A stretch of 64,000 nucleotides of DNA, from positions 8,618,001-8,682,000 of the forward strand of contig NZ_JARXYP010000002.1 of the NCBI RefSeq assembly GCF_029893805.1. The letters are read 5' to 3'. The position numbers and the translations under genes are program-made. This DNA comes from Streptomyces sp. SAI-135. GTDB taxonomy: Bacteria; Actinomycetota; Actinomycetes; Streptomycetales; Streptomycetaceae. This document shows, piece after piece, positions 16,143-24,671 of this stretch. Below the pieces are notes generated by a model that was given only the letters and a program-made list of their open reading frames with translations, did not search any database and had not been told where the DNA came from. Each line of letters opens with the position of its first letter. Positions within the stretch are counted from its first letter, which is position 1.

Positions 16143-17063
16143 GTGCGAGCCATAACCGTCCGGAACCGCGAGGCCGGAGTCACGGGGCTGACCCTCGAAG
16201 AGCTTCCCCCTCCCCACGCCTCCGAGAACGACGTCATCCTGCGCGTGCACGCCGCGGGCTTCACCCGGGGCGAGCTCGACTGGCCCGCGACCTGGACCGA
16301 CCGGGCCGGCCGCGACCGCACCCCGAGCGTGCCCGGCCACGAGGTCTCGGGGGTGGTGACGGAACTCGGGTACGGAACGACCGGCCTCACCATCGGGCAG
16401 CGCGTCTTCGGGCTGGCCGACTGGACCCGCGACGGCTCGCTCGCCGAGTACGTCGCCGTGGAGGCCCGTAACCTCGCCCCGCTCCCCGCCGACATCGACC
16501 ACACGGCGGCCGCCGCCCTGCCGATCTCCGGACTGACCGCCTGGCAGGGCCTGTTCGACCACGCCCGCCTCACCACCGGCCAGACCGTCCTGGTTCACGG
16601 TGCCGCCGGCGGCGTCGGCTCGATCGCCGTCCAGCTCGCGCACGAAGTGGGCGCGCGCGTGGTCGGCACGGGACGCGCCGCCGACCGGGACACGGTCCTC
16701 GAGCTGGGCGCGCACACGTTCCTGGACCTGGAAGCCGACAAGTGGGATGAGGCGGGCCGGGTCGACGTCGTGTTCGACGTCATCGGCGGCGACGTCCTCG
16801 ACCGCTCGGCCGCCCTCGTACGACCCGGTGGCACCCTCGTCAGCATCGCTCACCAGCCCACCGTGCGCCCCGCCGACGGTCGAGCCGTGTTCTTCGTGGT
16901 CGAACCCGACCGCGTCCGCCTCGCCGACCTGGCCCGGCGCGTGCGGGACGGACGGCTGCGGGTACGCGTGGGCGCGGTACGACCGCTTACCGAGGCACCC
17001 GAGGCCTTCGCGTCACGCGAGCGTGTCCCCGGCCGCACGATCATTCGCGTGGCGGAGGACTGA
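16143..17063 (+). CDS. NADP-dependent quinone oxidoreductase-like (MDR family)
   Basis: Medium-chain dehydrogenase/reductase of 306 residues, zinc-independent type. The N-terminal GroES-like domain contains PGHEVSGVV and GQRVFGL; the Rossmann domain has VLVHGAAGGVGSIAVQLA (AxxGxGS/G type) and binds NADPH. No structural zinc cysteines are present. GTG start after GAAAGGAAC. It follows the HD hydrolase on the same strand and is closed by a strong hairpin, so the two probably form an operon controlled by the divergent GlxA-type regulator. Confidence 0.9.
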   Translation: MRAITVRNREAGVTGLTLEELPPPHASENDVILRVHAAGFTRGELDWPATWTDRAGRDRTPSVPGHEVSGVVTELGYGTTGLTIGQRVFGLADWTRDGSLAEYVAVEARNLAPLPADIDHTAAAALPISGLTAWQGLFDHARLTTGQTVLVHGAAGGVGSIAVQLAHEVGARVVGTGRAADRDTVLELGAHTFLDLEADKWDEAGRVDVVFDVIGGDVLDRSAALVRPGGTLVSIAHQPTVRPADGRAVFFVVEPDRVRLADLARRVRDGRLRVRVGAVRPLTEAPEAFASRERVPGRTIIRVAED

Positions 17064-17077
17064 GGGCGCCAGGGCGG

Positions 17078-17109
17078 GCACACCGAGCAGCCCCGACCGC
17101 TCGGTGTGC
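17078..17109. terminator. Intrinsic terminator hairpin
   Basis: A perfect 11-base stem, GCACACCGAGC (17078-17088) with GCTCGGTGTGC (17099-17109), and a 10-base loop. It lies between the oxidoreductase gene and a convergent lipoprotein gene, so it can serve both directions. Confidence 0.8.
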
Positions 17110-17145
17110 ACGGGAAGGGGGGGCTGCGGCGTCCCAGGCACAGCT

Positions 17146-18057
17146 CTAGCCCTCCGCGACGATCCGGCGTGCCGCCTCCGTCTTCTGGCGGTGGGCGGTC
17201 AGGAGCTCCTGCAGGGTCTTGGAGTTCTTGTCGATTTCCGCCTTCTGCAGGGCTGATTCGGCTTTGAACCAGATGTCGAGCAGGTCGGTATTCCCCTTGC
17301 AGCGGACATCCGCCCGCGCGGTCTCTTTCTCCTTCGCGGAGATGTCCTTTCCCTGGAATTCCTTGTTGTTCGCCGGTTCGAGCGGGGTCGTGTATCGGAA
17401 TCCTGAACTCCGCATACACGCCGACCAGTTCCGGAATGCATCCATCACCGAGGGATCGGTGAGCGAATCCTTGTAGCTCTGCGTGGAGATGACGCGGGCG
17501 ACCTCTGCCGCTTCCGGGGCGTCGTACTTCTTCGCCAGTTGCGCCACCGAATGGCCGAAGCAGCCGTTGCTCGGTACTTCTCTGCCTTTGTAGACGACCT
17601 TTTCGGCAGTGCCGGGTTCCGCGCCGCGGTTTCCGTAGAACACCCGCAGGGCGTCCTCGGGAAGGTCGGGACCCGCCGGCAGGGGGCCGATGTCGGGGTG
17701 GTAGCCGAGGCGTGCCGCCTCGCTCGCGCTGGACAGTCCGTAGCGGCGATCGGCGGACGGGGAGGTGTCGTCCTCCGGCTTCACGGGCTTGTACGTGATG
17801 CCGAAGGTGCGCAGACAGCGCTTGGTCAGGACCTGCTGCGCGGACTCGATGACGGCGGCCTCGTCAGCGGTGTAGCTGTAGCGGGCGATGGGCAGCCGGT
17901 CGGCGAACGTGACCTGCGGTTTTGCCGCAGGGCCGTCGGATGTGACGGCAGTCTCGGAGGGCCCGGCCGGGGCGCCGCCCGTGCCCGGACCGCTCCCGGA
18001 GGAGCAGCCGAGCAGGGCGGCGGCCAGGGCCAGGCACATGGGTGCCAGGCGTCGCAC
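17146..18057 (-). CDS. Secreted lipoprotein, first copy of a paired module
   Basis: Lipoprotein of 303 residues. The signal ends in a lipobox (LLGC, Cys18), followed by a Gly/Ser/Pro linker. The mature part has spaced cysteines in recurring contexts (TKRCLRTFG, SNGCFGHS, WSACMRSSGFRY, ADVRCKGN), consistent with a disulfide-bonded extracellular protein anchored to the membrane. The same cysteine order and flanking residues occur in the lipoprotein at 38152-39141. GTG start. The gene begins 5 bases after a small secreted protein gene on the same strand, so the two are probably cotranscribed. Function unknown. Confidence 0.8.
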   Translation of the reverse strand: MRRLAPMCLALAAALLGCSSGSGPGTGGAPAGPSETAVTSDGPAAKPQVTFADRLPIARYSYTADEAAVIESAQQVLTKRCLRTFGITYKPVKPEDDTSPSADRRYGLSSASEAARLGYHPDIGPLPAGPDLPEDALRVFYGNRGAEPGTAEKVVYKGREVPSNGCFGHSVAQLAKKYDAPEAAEVARVISTQSYKDSLTDPSVMDAFRNWSACMRSSGFRYTTPLEPANNKEFQGKDISAKEKETARADVRCKGNTDLLDIWFKAESALQKAEIDKNSKTLQELLTAHRQKTEAARRIVAEG

Positions 18058-18062
18058 GTGGA

Positions 18063-18497
18063 TCAGAACTTGTAGCAGGTGTTGTCGGCGCGGCCGTACC
18101 CGAAGGAGGCGTTGTTGTTGTACGTGTTCTTCAGTTGGTACGCCGTCCCGAACTCCGGGAGGGAGTCGCAGGCGCCCTGGAGGTTGCTGTTGAAGTAGAT
18201 CACCAGGTTGTACGGGGCCATGTTGACCGCGGAGGCCGCGTTGTTCTTGACGGGCTGGCCCTTTCCGGCGCCGTCACCGAGGAACGTGTAGCCGTTCAGG
18301 CTGTAGTGGTCGAAGCCGCGGAACACGGTACGGGAACCGGCATAACCGGTGTTGTAGTGGAATCGCATGCAGTAGGTCTGGGAATCGGGACAGGTGAGTC
18401 CCGCGTCGGCATTCGACTGCGGGGCCACTCCGAGTACCAGACCCGCGGTGGCGGTGGCGGTCACACCGAGCGAAGCGAACGTCCGGCTCAAACGCAT
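18063..18497 (-). CDS. Small secreted protein, peptidase inhibitor I36-like
   Basis: Exported protein of 144 residues. The signal peptide (RTFASLGVTATATAGLVLGV, likely cut near SNA-DA) is followed by a compact domain with cysteines in TCPDSQTYCMRF, QGACDSL and NTCYKF. The aromatic- and Asn-rich strands (NLVIYFNSNLQG, NTYNNNASFGYG) resemble the beta/gamma-crystallin-like peptidase inhibitor I36 family (SMPI type). The ATG at 18497 has a GGGAGA ribosome site. Directly upstream of the lipoprotein gene (5 bases). A protease-inhibitor role is a family-level suggestion only. Confidence 0.75.
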   Translation of the reverse strand: MRLSRTFASLGVTATATAGLVLGVAPQSNADAGLTCPDSQTYCMRFHYNTGYAGSRTVFRGFDHYSLNGYTFLGDGAGKGQPVKNNAASAVNMAPYNLVIYFNSNLQGACDSLPEFGTAYQLKNTYNNNASFGYGRADNTCYKF

Positions 18498-18682
18498 GGC
18501 ATATCTCCCGTGTTGGTCATACACGATTGGAGCGGCGGCGTAATTCCTCGCCGCGCGAGCCGGATGATCGTAACAACCCTTGATCCGTAGGGGTATTGGG
18601 AATTGCTGCTGTGGCACTTGCTGACCGATGGACATCGGGGGCTATGTCGGACGATGTCCCTCGCTGCCGAGCCCCTGCGGCG

Positions 18683-19078
18683 TCAGAGGGCGATCAGACC
18701 GGCCGCCGTCTCCCTGAAGCCGCAGGCGTCGAAGTAGAACGGACGCAGGTGCTCCTCGAAGTCGACGTGGAGCCACTGGCACTTCGCGGCACGAGCCTCA
18801 CGGGCCGCGGTGGCGACCAGTGCGGAGCCGACACCCTTTCCCCGCAGGCGCTGGGCGACCACCGTGTCCAGGAGGAAGGCGTGAACTCCGCCGTCCCAGA
18901 CGATGTTCACGAAGCCGATCAGCACGCCGGCTTCCCGGGCGCAGACCCAGCCGAGGCTGTGACCCTCGAGTCGGGCTCGCCAGTCGGTCTGCGCGATCGG
19001 GTGGCCGAAGCCGTCCGCGTGCAGTGCGTTGAGGTCCGCGTTGTCGAAGGCGCCCCGCCACTCGTACTCGATCGTCAC
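18683..19078 (-). CDS. GNAT family N-acetyltransferase
   Basis: Acetyltransferase of 131 residues. The acetyl-CoA pyrophosphate loop RLRGKGVGSALVATAAREAR (Q/RxxGxG/A) is clear, as is the preceding strand AFLLDTVVAQ and the final YFDACGFRETAAGLIAL. GTG start giving VTIEYEWRGAFDN; the longer ATG-initiated frame adds 40 residues of non-GNAT sequence that overlap the P450 promoter. Divergent from the cytochrome P450 gene. Substrate unknown. Confidence 0.83.
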   Translation of the reverse strand: MTIEYEWRGAFDNADLNALHADGFGHPIAQTDWRARLEGHSLGWVCAREAGVLIGFVNIVWDGGVHAFLLDTVVAQRLRGKGVGSALVATAAREARAAKCQWLHVDFEEHLRPFYFDACGFRETAAGLIAL

Positions 19079-19196
19079 CCCTCGATCGTAAGGTCCGTGC
19101 CACATCCGACGGCGGTTGCGGTAACTGGCCTGTGCACGGCTCGCGTTGGGCGTGTCGGCGGCGACGGCGGGCGCGAGTCCGTTGGAGCCTGGCAGC

Positions 19197-20375
19197 ATGA
19201 CCGACCCGACTCAGGACCCCCGCTTCCTCCAGGACCCCTATCCCGCCTTGGCGGCCCTGCGGGCCAGATGCCCCGTGCAGGCCCTGCCCACGGAGTCGGG
19301 CGGACGCCCCGGTTACCTGGTCACCGGCTACGCGGAAGCCAGGGCGGCCCTGGGCGACCCCCGGCTCTCCAAGGACACGGCCGCCTTCTTCGCGGGCAAG
19401 GAGTCCCGGCGTCGTCTGCACCCCGCGGTGGCGCACACCATGCTGGCCTGCGACCCACCCCGGCACACCCGGCTGCGCAAACTGGTGACGAAGGCGTTCA
19501 CGGCCGGGGCGGTCCTGCGGCTGCGGCCGTTCATCGCGCAGGTCACCGGGGAACTGCTGGACCGGTGGCCGGCCGGTGAGCGGTTCGACTTCGTGTCCGC
19601 CCTGGCGGTGCCGCTGCCGGTCATCGTGATCTGCGAGCTGCTCGGGGTGCCGGGGAAGGACCGGCCCGACGTCCAGCGCTGGTCGGGAGAGCTGTTCGCG
19701 GCAGGCAGGCCCGACGTCATCGACGCGGCCTCGCACGACCTGGCCGACTACATGACGGGCCTCGTGGCCGCCAAGCGACGGGACCCCGGTGACAGTCTCC
19801 TCGACGGGCTCATCGCGGCTCGCGACGGAGGGGAGCGGCTGAGCGAGGAGGAACTGGTCTCCCTGGCGGTGCTGCTGCTCGTCGCCGGACACGAGACCAC
19901 CACCCACTTCCTGGGCAACGCCACCCTGGCCCTGCTCCAGCGACCTGGCCAACTGGAGCGTCTGCGCGGGAACCCGGACGACATCCCGGCCGTGCTGGAC
20001 GAGCTGCTCCGGTTCGATTCCCCCGTCAGTACCGCCACCTTCCGCTTCACCACGGAGGCGATCACCCTCGGCGGTGTCGGCATTCCGCCCGGCATCCCGG
20101 TGCTGGTCGCTCTCGGCGCGGCCAACCGCGACCCCGGGCGCTTCCCGTCGCCGGACCTGCTCGACCTGGACCGGGACGCCGCCGGCCATCTCGCCTTCGG
20201 CCACGGTATCCACCGCTGTGTCGGCGCACCCCTGGCGAAGGCCGAGGCGGAGATCGCCCTGCGCGCGGTGCTGACCCGGTTCCCCGGCATCCGGCTCGCC
20301 GAGCCGGCCGAACGGCTGCAATGGCGGCGCACCCGTCTCGTTCGCGGGCTCTCCGCGCTTCCCGTCACGGTCTAG
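19197..20375 (+). CDS. Cytochrome P450
   Basis: Soluble bacterial P450 of 392 residues, a heme monooxygenase needing ferredoxin and a reductase. Hallmarks: the I-helix oxygen-activation motif AGHETT (230-235), ExxR with Glu269 and Arg272, and the heme loop FGHGIHRCVG with the cysteine ligand Cys341. Length is typical. The ATG at 19197 starts MTDPTQDPRFLQDPY. No ferredoxin gene lies beside it; a SAM methyltransferase gene follows after 130 bases. Tailoring of a secondary metabolite or xenobiotic oxidation are both possible. Confidence 0.95.
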   Translation: MTDPTQDPRFLQDPYPALAALRARCPVQALPTESGGRPGYLVTGYAEARAALGDPRLSKDTAAFFAGKESRRRLHPAVAHTMLACDPPRHTRLRKLVTKAFTAGAVLRLRPFIAQVTGELLDRWPAGERFDFVSALAVPLPVIVICELLGVPGKDRPDVQRWSGELFAAGRPDVIDAASHDLADYMTGLVAAKRRDPGDSLLDGLIAARDGGERLSEEELVSLAVLLLVAGHETTTHFLGNATLALLQRPGQLERLRGNPDDIPAVLDELLRFDSPVSTATFRFTTEAITLGGVGIPPGIPVLVALGAANRDPGRFPSPDLLDLDRDAAGHLAFGHGIHRCVGAPLAKAEAEIALRAVLTRFPGIRLAEPAERLQWRRTRLVRGLSALPVTV

Positions 20376-20397
20376 CCGACTGCGGCCGGCACGGTAT

Positions 20398-20412
20398 TTG
20401 CCGGTCCGGCAA
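20398..20412. promoter_or_regulatory. Short perfect palindrome between P450 and methyltransferase genes
   Basis: TTGCCGG-T-CCGGCAA, a perfect inverted repeat about 94 bases before the methyltransferase start. It could be an operator for the methyltransferase gene or part of a weak terminator after the P450 gene. The sequence alone does not decide. Confidence 0.35.
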
Positions 20413-20505
20413 CTTTCCGTGCAGATCGGCGCAGGTCGGAGCACCATCGACAACGTGCCCAGAGGGACGGCGCGACACAGTATCAGCAGAAACGGGAGGC
20501 ATCCG

Positions 20506-21159
20506 GTGTCAGGACACCACCAGCACGGAGAGCAGGCGGCAGCCGAGATGTTCGAGCCTGCGGCCTGGGACGAGCGGTACGCGGGGCAGGAGCGGTTCTG
20601 GAGCGGCGAGCCCAATCCGCAGCTCGTGACCACCGCCGGTGAGCTCACCCCCGGCACGGCGCTCGACGTGGGGTGCGGGGAGGGCGGCGACGTGGTCTGG
20701 CTGGCCGGGCAGGGCTGGCGGGTGACCGGGGCCGACTTCTCCGCCGAGGGCCTGGCCCGTGCCGCCCGCCACGCCGAGCAGGCCGGGGTGGCCGACCGTG
20801 TCGACTGGTGGCAGGTGGACGCCCGTGCTTTCGAGGCCGGGGACCGCTCCTACGACCTGGTCACCAGCCACTACCTCCACGCCCCGGACGGCGGCATGGT
20901 CGACGTGACCCGCCGCCTCGCAGCGGCCGTGGCTCCGGGCGGGCTGCTCCTGGTGGTCGGGCACGCTCCGTCCCATGAGTTCACGCACCTGTCGGAGAGC
21001 CACCGCAAGGCCATGTTCCTGGCCGAGGAACTTCTCCCCGGCCTGCCGGACGGTTTCGAGCCCGTCGTCGTGGAGCAGCGCACCCGGACGCTCAAGCGGG
21101 ACACCGGACCTGTGGAGGCCGACGACTCGGTCCTGCTGGCCCGTCGGACGGAGGGCTGA
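20506..21159 (+). CDS. Class I SAM-dependent methyltransferase
   Basis: Methyltransferase of 217 residues. Motif I (ALDVGCGEGGDVVWLA) and the acidic end of strand two (VTGADFSAEGL) mark the SAM site; YDLVTSHYLHAP follows at motif IV and APGGLLLVVGHAP at post-motif. This resembles the tellurite-resistance TehB/thiopurine branch of small methyltransferases. The GTG at 20506 has a GGGAGG ribosome site. Downstream of P450 and followed by a strong hairpin. Substrate not readable. Confidence 0.87.
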   Translation: MSGHHQHGEQAAAEMFEPAAWDERYAGQERFWSGEPNPQLVTTAGELTPGTALDVGCGEGGDVVWLAGQGWRVTGADFSAEGLARAARHAEQAGVADRVDWWQVDARAFEAGDRSYDLVTSHYLHAPDGGMVDVTRRLAAAVAPGGLLLVVGHAPSHEFTHLSESHRKAMFLAEELLPGLPDGFEPVVVEQRTRTLKRDTGPVEADDSVLLARRTEG

Positions 21160-21183
21160 ACGCCCCTGCGCCCCTGCGGCACT

Positions 21184-21214
21184 GCGGCCCGGGCCCCGTC
21201 GGAGCCCGGGCTGC
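21184..21214. terminator. Intrinsic terminator hairpin
   Basis: Arms GCGGCCCGGGC (21184-21194) and GCCCGGGCTGC (21204-21214) pair over 11 bases with one G-U, loop of 9. Between the methyltransferase gene and the convergent CHAP hydrolase gene. Confidence 0.75.
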
Positions 21215-21306
21215 GGACTGTCGTACGGACGCTGTCGCCGGTGTCGGAGTCCCGGGAGCGTCGGTGCGTGCGGGCGCGTCTCCCAGGACCCCGGCGGTTC
21301 GGCGGT

Positions 21307-22950
21307 TCAGCGGACGCGGATGAAGACCACGTCGTAACTGCTGTTCGTGGCGCGGGACTTGACGTACACGCCGTCGCTGCCGCCGTTCGGGTTGCTGGTG
21401 TTGCCCTCGACAGTGGTGAAGGACGCCCCGGACACCGTCCGCACGATGCCTATGTGCTCGTTGCCGCCGGTGAAGTCGCTTCCGCCGTCCCAGTCGAAGG
21501 CCACGATGTCGCCCGGCTGCGGGCTGGTCGTCACGGACAGGTGGTAGTTGCCGGCGCGCGCCTGCTTGACCCAGCCGGAGACATAGGAGTTGCGGTAGGA
21601 GCTCGCTCCGGTCTGCTGGGCCACCCAGCTCACGAAGGCCGCGCACCAGGCGTAGTTGCTGGTGGACAGCGAAAGGCCCACGGAGGCGCCGTAGCTGTTC
21701 GCGCGGGCGCTGCCCTCGACCGTGCCGGCCTCGGCGGCCGCCACGTCGAGGATCTTGGCGTACCCGCCGCCGGGCGGGGGCGACGAGGGCGGGGTGACCG
21801 CGCCGTACAGGGCGGACTTGGTGTTCGGACCCACGTGGCCGTCGACCGAGAGGCCCTTCTCGGCCTGGAAGTCCCTGACGGCACTGTCGGTGAGCGGGCC
21901 GAAGTCGCCGTCGACGGCGAGATCGGCGCCATGGTGGTTGAGCAGGCTCTGCAACTCGGTGACACAGCCGCTGCGCTGCCCCTGCACGATCTCGTTCGGG
22001 CAGGAGGCGGAGTTCAGGTTGATCGGCGCGGGTGCGCCGTTGCCGCCGCCACCGCCGATGTTCGCGTACAGGGCGGCCTTGGTGTTCGGGCCGACCTGGC
22101 CGTCGGCGGTGAGGCCGCTCGCGGACTGGAACGCCTTCACGGCGGCCAGCGTCTGCGGGCCGAAGCTGCCGTCGACGGCGAGGCTCTGCCCCTTGCCGTT
22201 CAGCAGGGACTGCAGTGTGGCGACACAGCCGCCGCTCTGCCCCTCGACGATGTTCTCCGGGCACGACGCCGACCTCAGGTCCAGGCCCGTCGACGGAGAC
22301 TCGTCGGTGTCGTACAGCGCCCGCTTGGTGTTCGTGCCGACCTGGCCGTCGACGGTGAGACCGCGCGCGGACTGGAAGCTGCGGACGGCGGCTGCGGTTC
22401 CGGCGCCGAAGTCGCCGTCCACGTCGACCGTGTACCCGTGGTGGATGAGCAGCCGCTGGAGCTCGGTGACGCAGCCGCCCTTCGCGCCCTGGACGAGGTT
22501 CGCGGGGCAGGAGGAGGAGTTCAGGTTGACGGGGGCGGGCGCCGAGCCGCCGGTCGCGTACAGCTTGCTCTTGGTCGCGGGGCCCACCCGCCCGTCCACC
22601 GCGATCGCGGTGGCGGCCTGGTACTCACGGACCGCGTAGAGGGTGGCCGGGCCGAACTGCCCGTCCACCGTCAGACCGGCGCCGTGCGCGTTGAGCAGAC
22701 TCTGCAACTCGGTGACACAGCCGCTGCTCTGGCCCTGCACGATCTCGTTGGGGCAGGACGCGGACGTCAGCCGGATCGGGGCCGGTGCCGCCGACGCCGG
22801 GCCGGCGCCGAGGACGATGCCGGCCGAGACCATCGCCGCGGTGGCGGCGAACGTCCCGACGCGGATCCGCCATCCCGGTCCGGTGCGGGGCACGGCCGGA
22901 GGCGGTGGGTTGCTGTCTTCGGCGCGGGCGAGGAACGCGAGTCTTCCCAT
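21307..22950 (-). CDS. Secreted CHAP-domain hydrolase with four peptidoglycan-binding repeats
   Basis: Exported protein of 547 residues, likely a peptidoglycan amidase or endopeptidase. A long n-region precedes a Sec signal ending GPASA (about residue 54). Four PG_binding_1-type repeats follow at roughly 66-131, 148-213, 230-295 and 317-382, each starting SCPxxxVxGxxxGCV and ending VDGxVGxxTKxxLY. A Gly/Pro linker leads to a CHAP domain (about 398-547) with nucleophile Cys436 in YAWCAAFVSWV and the histidine of GNEHIGIV. The ATG at 22950 has the ribosome site GGAGAA. It lies beside another peptidoglycan-binding protein and two wall-linked HTH genes. Confidence 0.9.
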   Translation of the reverse strand: MGRLAFLARAEDSNPPPPAVPRTGPGWRIRVGTFAATAAMVSAGIVLGAGPASAAPAPIRLTSASCPNEIVQGQSSGCVTELQSLLNAHGAGLTVDGQFGPATLYAVREYQAATAIAVDGRVGPATKSKLYATGGSAPAPVNLNSSSCPANLVQGAKGGCVTELQRLLIHHGYTVDVDGDFGAGTAAAVRSFQSARGLTVDGQVGTNTKRALYDTDESPSTGLDLRSASCPENIVEGQSGGCVATLQSLLNGKGQSLAVDGSFGPQTLAAVKAFQSASGLTADGQVGPNTKAALYANIGGGGGNGAPAPINLNSASCPNEIVQGQRSGCVTELQSLLNHHGADLAVDGDFGPLTDSAVRDFQAEKGLSVDGHVGPNTKSALYGAVTPPSSPPPGGGYAKILDVAAAEAGTVEGSARANSYGASVGLSLSTSNYAWCAAFVSWVAQQTGASSYRNSYVSGWVKQARAGNYHLSVTTSPQPGDIVAFDWDGGSDFTGGNEHIGIVRTVSGASFTTVEGNTSNPNGGSDGVYVKSRATNSSYDVVFIRVR

Positions 22951-23014
22951 GGCGGCGAGGTTCTCCTTCTCGGGGCGAGCGGGGGTGATCCCGGCGGGGG
23001 GGCGAGGACACGAG

Positions 23015-23051
23015 CCGCGGCCCGTCCTTGCCGGGCAAGGACGGGCCGCGG
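23015..23051. terminator. Long perfect hairpin terminator
   Basis: A perfect 17-base stem, CCGCGGCCCGTCCTTGC (23015-23031) with GCAAGGACGGGCCGCGG (23035-23051), and a 3-base loop. Just downstream of the leftward gene at 23120 and before the CHAP gene. Smaller palindromes (GAACCGGTCACCGGTTC and GGTCGTACGACGACC) lie between it and the stop codon at 23120. Confidence 0.85.
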
Positions 23052-23119
23052 TCGGTCGTACGACGACCGAACCGGTCACCGGTTCGTACCGGCTGGGTCT
23101 TACCGGTCGGGTCGTTCGG

Positions 23120-23566
23120 TCAGGCGGCGAAGCGCTTGAACGCCGCCCGGGTGCCCGGACCGGCGATGCCGTCGATCTCGCCCGTGTAGCCGTAGTCGTC
23201 CTTCAGCAGACGCTGCAGCGCCTTGATGGTGTTGGTGCCCGGGTCCCCGTCGATGGCGCCGGTGTAGCCCCAGTACGTGGCGAGGCAGCGCTGGAAGGCC
23301 TTCCAGCTGTTGGTGCCCAGCTGACCGTCGATGGCGCCCGTGTAGCCCCAGTAGTCGGCGAGGAAGTTCTGGACGTTCTTGGCCTCGGCCGAGGTCAGAC
23401 CGAAGTTCTGCGTCGCGGCCACGGCAGCGGGCTGGGCGACCGCCGTCGTCCCGGTGGAGCCCGCGGTCGCCGCGAAGCTGGTACCCGCGGTCGCCACACT
23501 GCCGGCCGCGAGGCCGACAACGGCGATGACGCCGGCGATGGTCCTGCCCAGAGCGTTCGGTCGCAT
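23120..23566 (-). CDS. Secreted peptidoglycan-binding-domain protein
   Basis: Exported protein of 148 residues. Signal peptide (ALGRTIAGVIAVVGLAAGSV, cut near SFA-AT), then a domain with the unit Y-x-G-Y-T-G-x-I-D-G-x-x-G-x-x-T repeated three times (GAIDGQLGTNS, GAIDGDPGTNT, GEIDGIAGPGT). This is a peptidoglycan-binding-like repeat and no catalytic domain is present. ATG at 23566 with ribosome site AGAGGAA. Followed by a long terminator and divergent from the HTH genes. It may bind or mark wall material, or modulate the neighbouring hydrolase. Confidence 0.83.
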   Translation of the reverse strand: MRPNALGRTIAGVIAVVGLAAGSVATAGTSFAATAGSTGTTAVAQPAAVAATQNFGLTSAEAKNVQNFLADYWGYTGAIDGQLGTNSWKAFQRCLATYWGYTGAIDGDPGTNTIKALQRLLKDDYGYTGEIDGIAGPGTRAAFKRFAA

Positions 23567-23843
23567 GCGTTCCTCTTTCATTCGTGGGGTCGTGCCCCTG
23601 TCCACGCCGAGCGGGCCAGGTGGCGAGACCAAGGTGCCGGGCCCCGCCCGCGACGGCCACGGCTGCGCCCCAAGTGACGGTCTTACGGGACGACCGCCCC
23701 GCTGACCTGCGGGAACAGTGTCCGCCGGGACGGTGATGCGGGACACCTGTGACAGATGTGGCGGGCTCATGCAGAATGCGCAGCAGCGGAGGGGACCGCT
23801 GCTCACGCACACGACCATGCTGACGACCGCTGTGGGGGAAACA

Positions 23844-24671
23844 TTGCCGCGCTCCAAGCCGCTGCCCGCGGAACTCGACCCCAGCGCACGTGAGTTGGCG
23901 ACCCGCTTACGCCGGTTGAAGGACCACAGCGAGCTGACGATGCGACAGCTCGCGGCCAAGACCGGCTACAGCGCCAAGTCGTGGGAGCGGTACCTGGGTG
24001 GCACGTCGCTGCCCTCGCGTGAGGCGGTGGAGGCGCTCGCCCGGATCACCGGCACCGACCCCGTCCCGCTGCTCGCCCTGCACGAGGTCGCCGCCGACTC
24101 CTGGGACGGGCGCCGGGCGGGAGCCTCCGCACAGAGCCGGGACGAGCAGGGCGAACGGACGCAGGAGCCTCCGACGCCCCCGGACGACGGGGCACTCGCC
24201 GCACCGGCCGCACGCACGCCACCCCGGACACCCGAACCCGAACCGGCTCCCGGCCGCTTCCCGCACCTCGCGTTGACAGCGGGCATCGCCGCCCTGGCCG
24301 TAGCCCTGTCGGCGGCCCTGCTGCTCATGCTGCGCCTCGACGACGACGTCAGCCAGGCGGCCGTCACCGCCTCTCCCCGCACCACCGCGGCCTCCCCGCC
24401 GCCCTCCTACACCTGCCGCATCGCACGGGTCGACGGCCGCTGGTCCGCCGGCATCAACAAGGGGCGCGACACCGAGATCGGCTACGGGGCCGGCGGCGCC
24501 GACGTCGCCGAGGCGCAGTGTCTGCTGCGCCGGGCCGGCATCTCACCCGGCGGGATCGACGGCATGTTCGGTCCGCTGACGCTGCGGGCGGTCAAGACGT
24601 TCCAGGAGCGCGCGGGCCTCACCGTCGACGGCATGCTGGGACCGCGTTCCTGGAAGGCCCTGCGCGGATGA
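23844..24671 (+). CDS. Membrane-anchored HTH regulator with extracellular peptidoglycan-binding domain
   Basis: Protein of 275 residues joining three parts: an XRE-like HTH (about 16-70, RQLAAKTGYSAKSWERYLGG), a Pro/Glu-rich linker with one TM helix (about 141-164), and a PG_binding_1 domain (about 218-273, ending GLTVDGMLGPRSWKALRG). The topology puts the HTH inside and the wall-binding domain outside, as for a one-component sensor of peptidoglycan state. I chose the TTG at 23844 because GGGGGAA sits 4 bases upstream and the N-terminus then matches related HTH proteins; in-frame ATGs at 23769 and 23817 would lengthen it. It overlaps the next gene by ATGA. Confidence 0.82.
   Translation: MPRSKPLPAELDPSARELATRLRRLKDHSELTMRQLAAKTGYSAKSWERYLGGTSLPSREAVEALARITGTDPVPLLALHEVAADSWDGRRAGASAQSRDEQGERTQEPPTPPDDGALAAPAARTPPRTPEPEPAPGRFPHLALTAGIAALAVALSAALLLMLRLDDDVSQAAVTASPRTTAASPPPSYTCRIARVDGRWSAGINKGRDTEIGYGAGGADVAEAQCLLRRAGISPGGIDGMFGPLTLRAVKTFQERAGLTVDGMLGPRSWKALRG

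Noticed and set aside
21860..22780. Tandem DNA repeats in the CHAP gene as a mobile or CRISPR-like element
   Set aside because: The similarity follows the four in-frame peptidoglycan-binding domains and is protein-level duplication.
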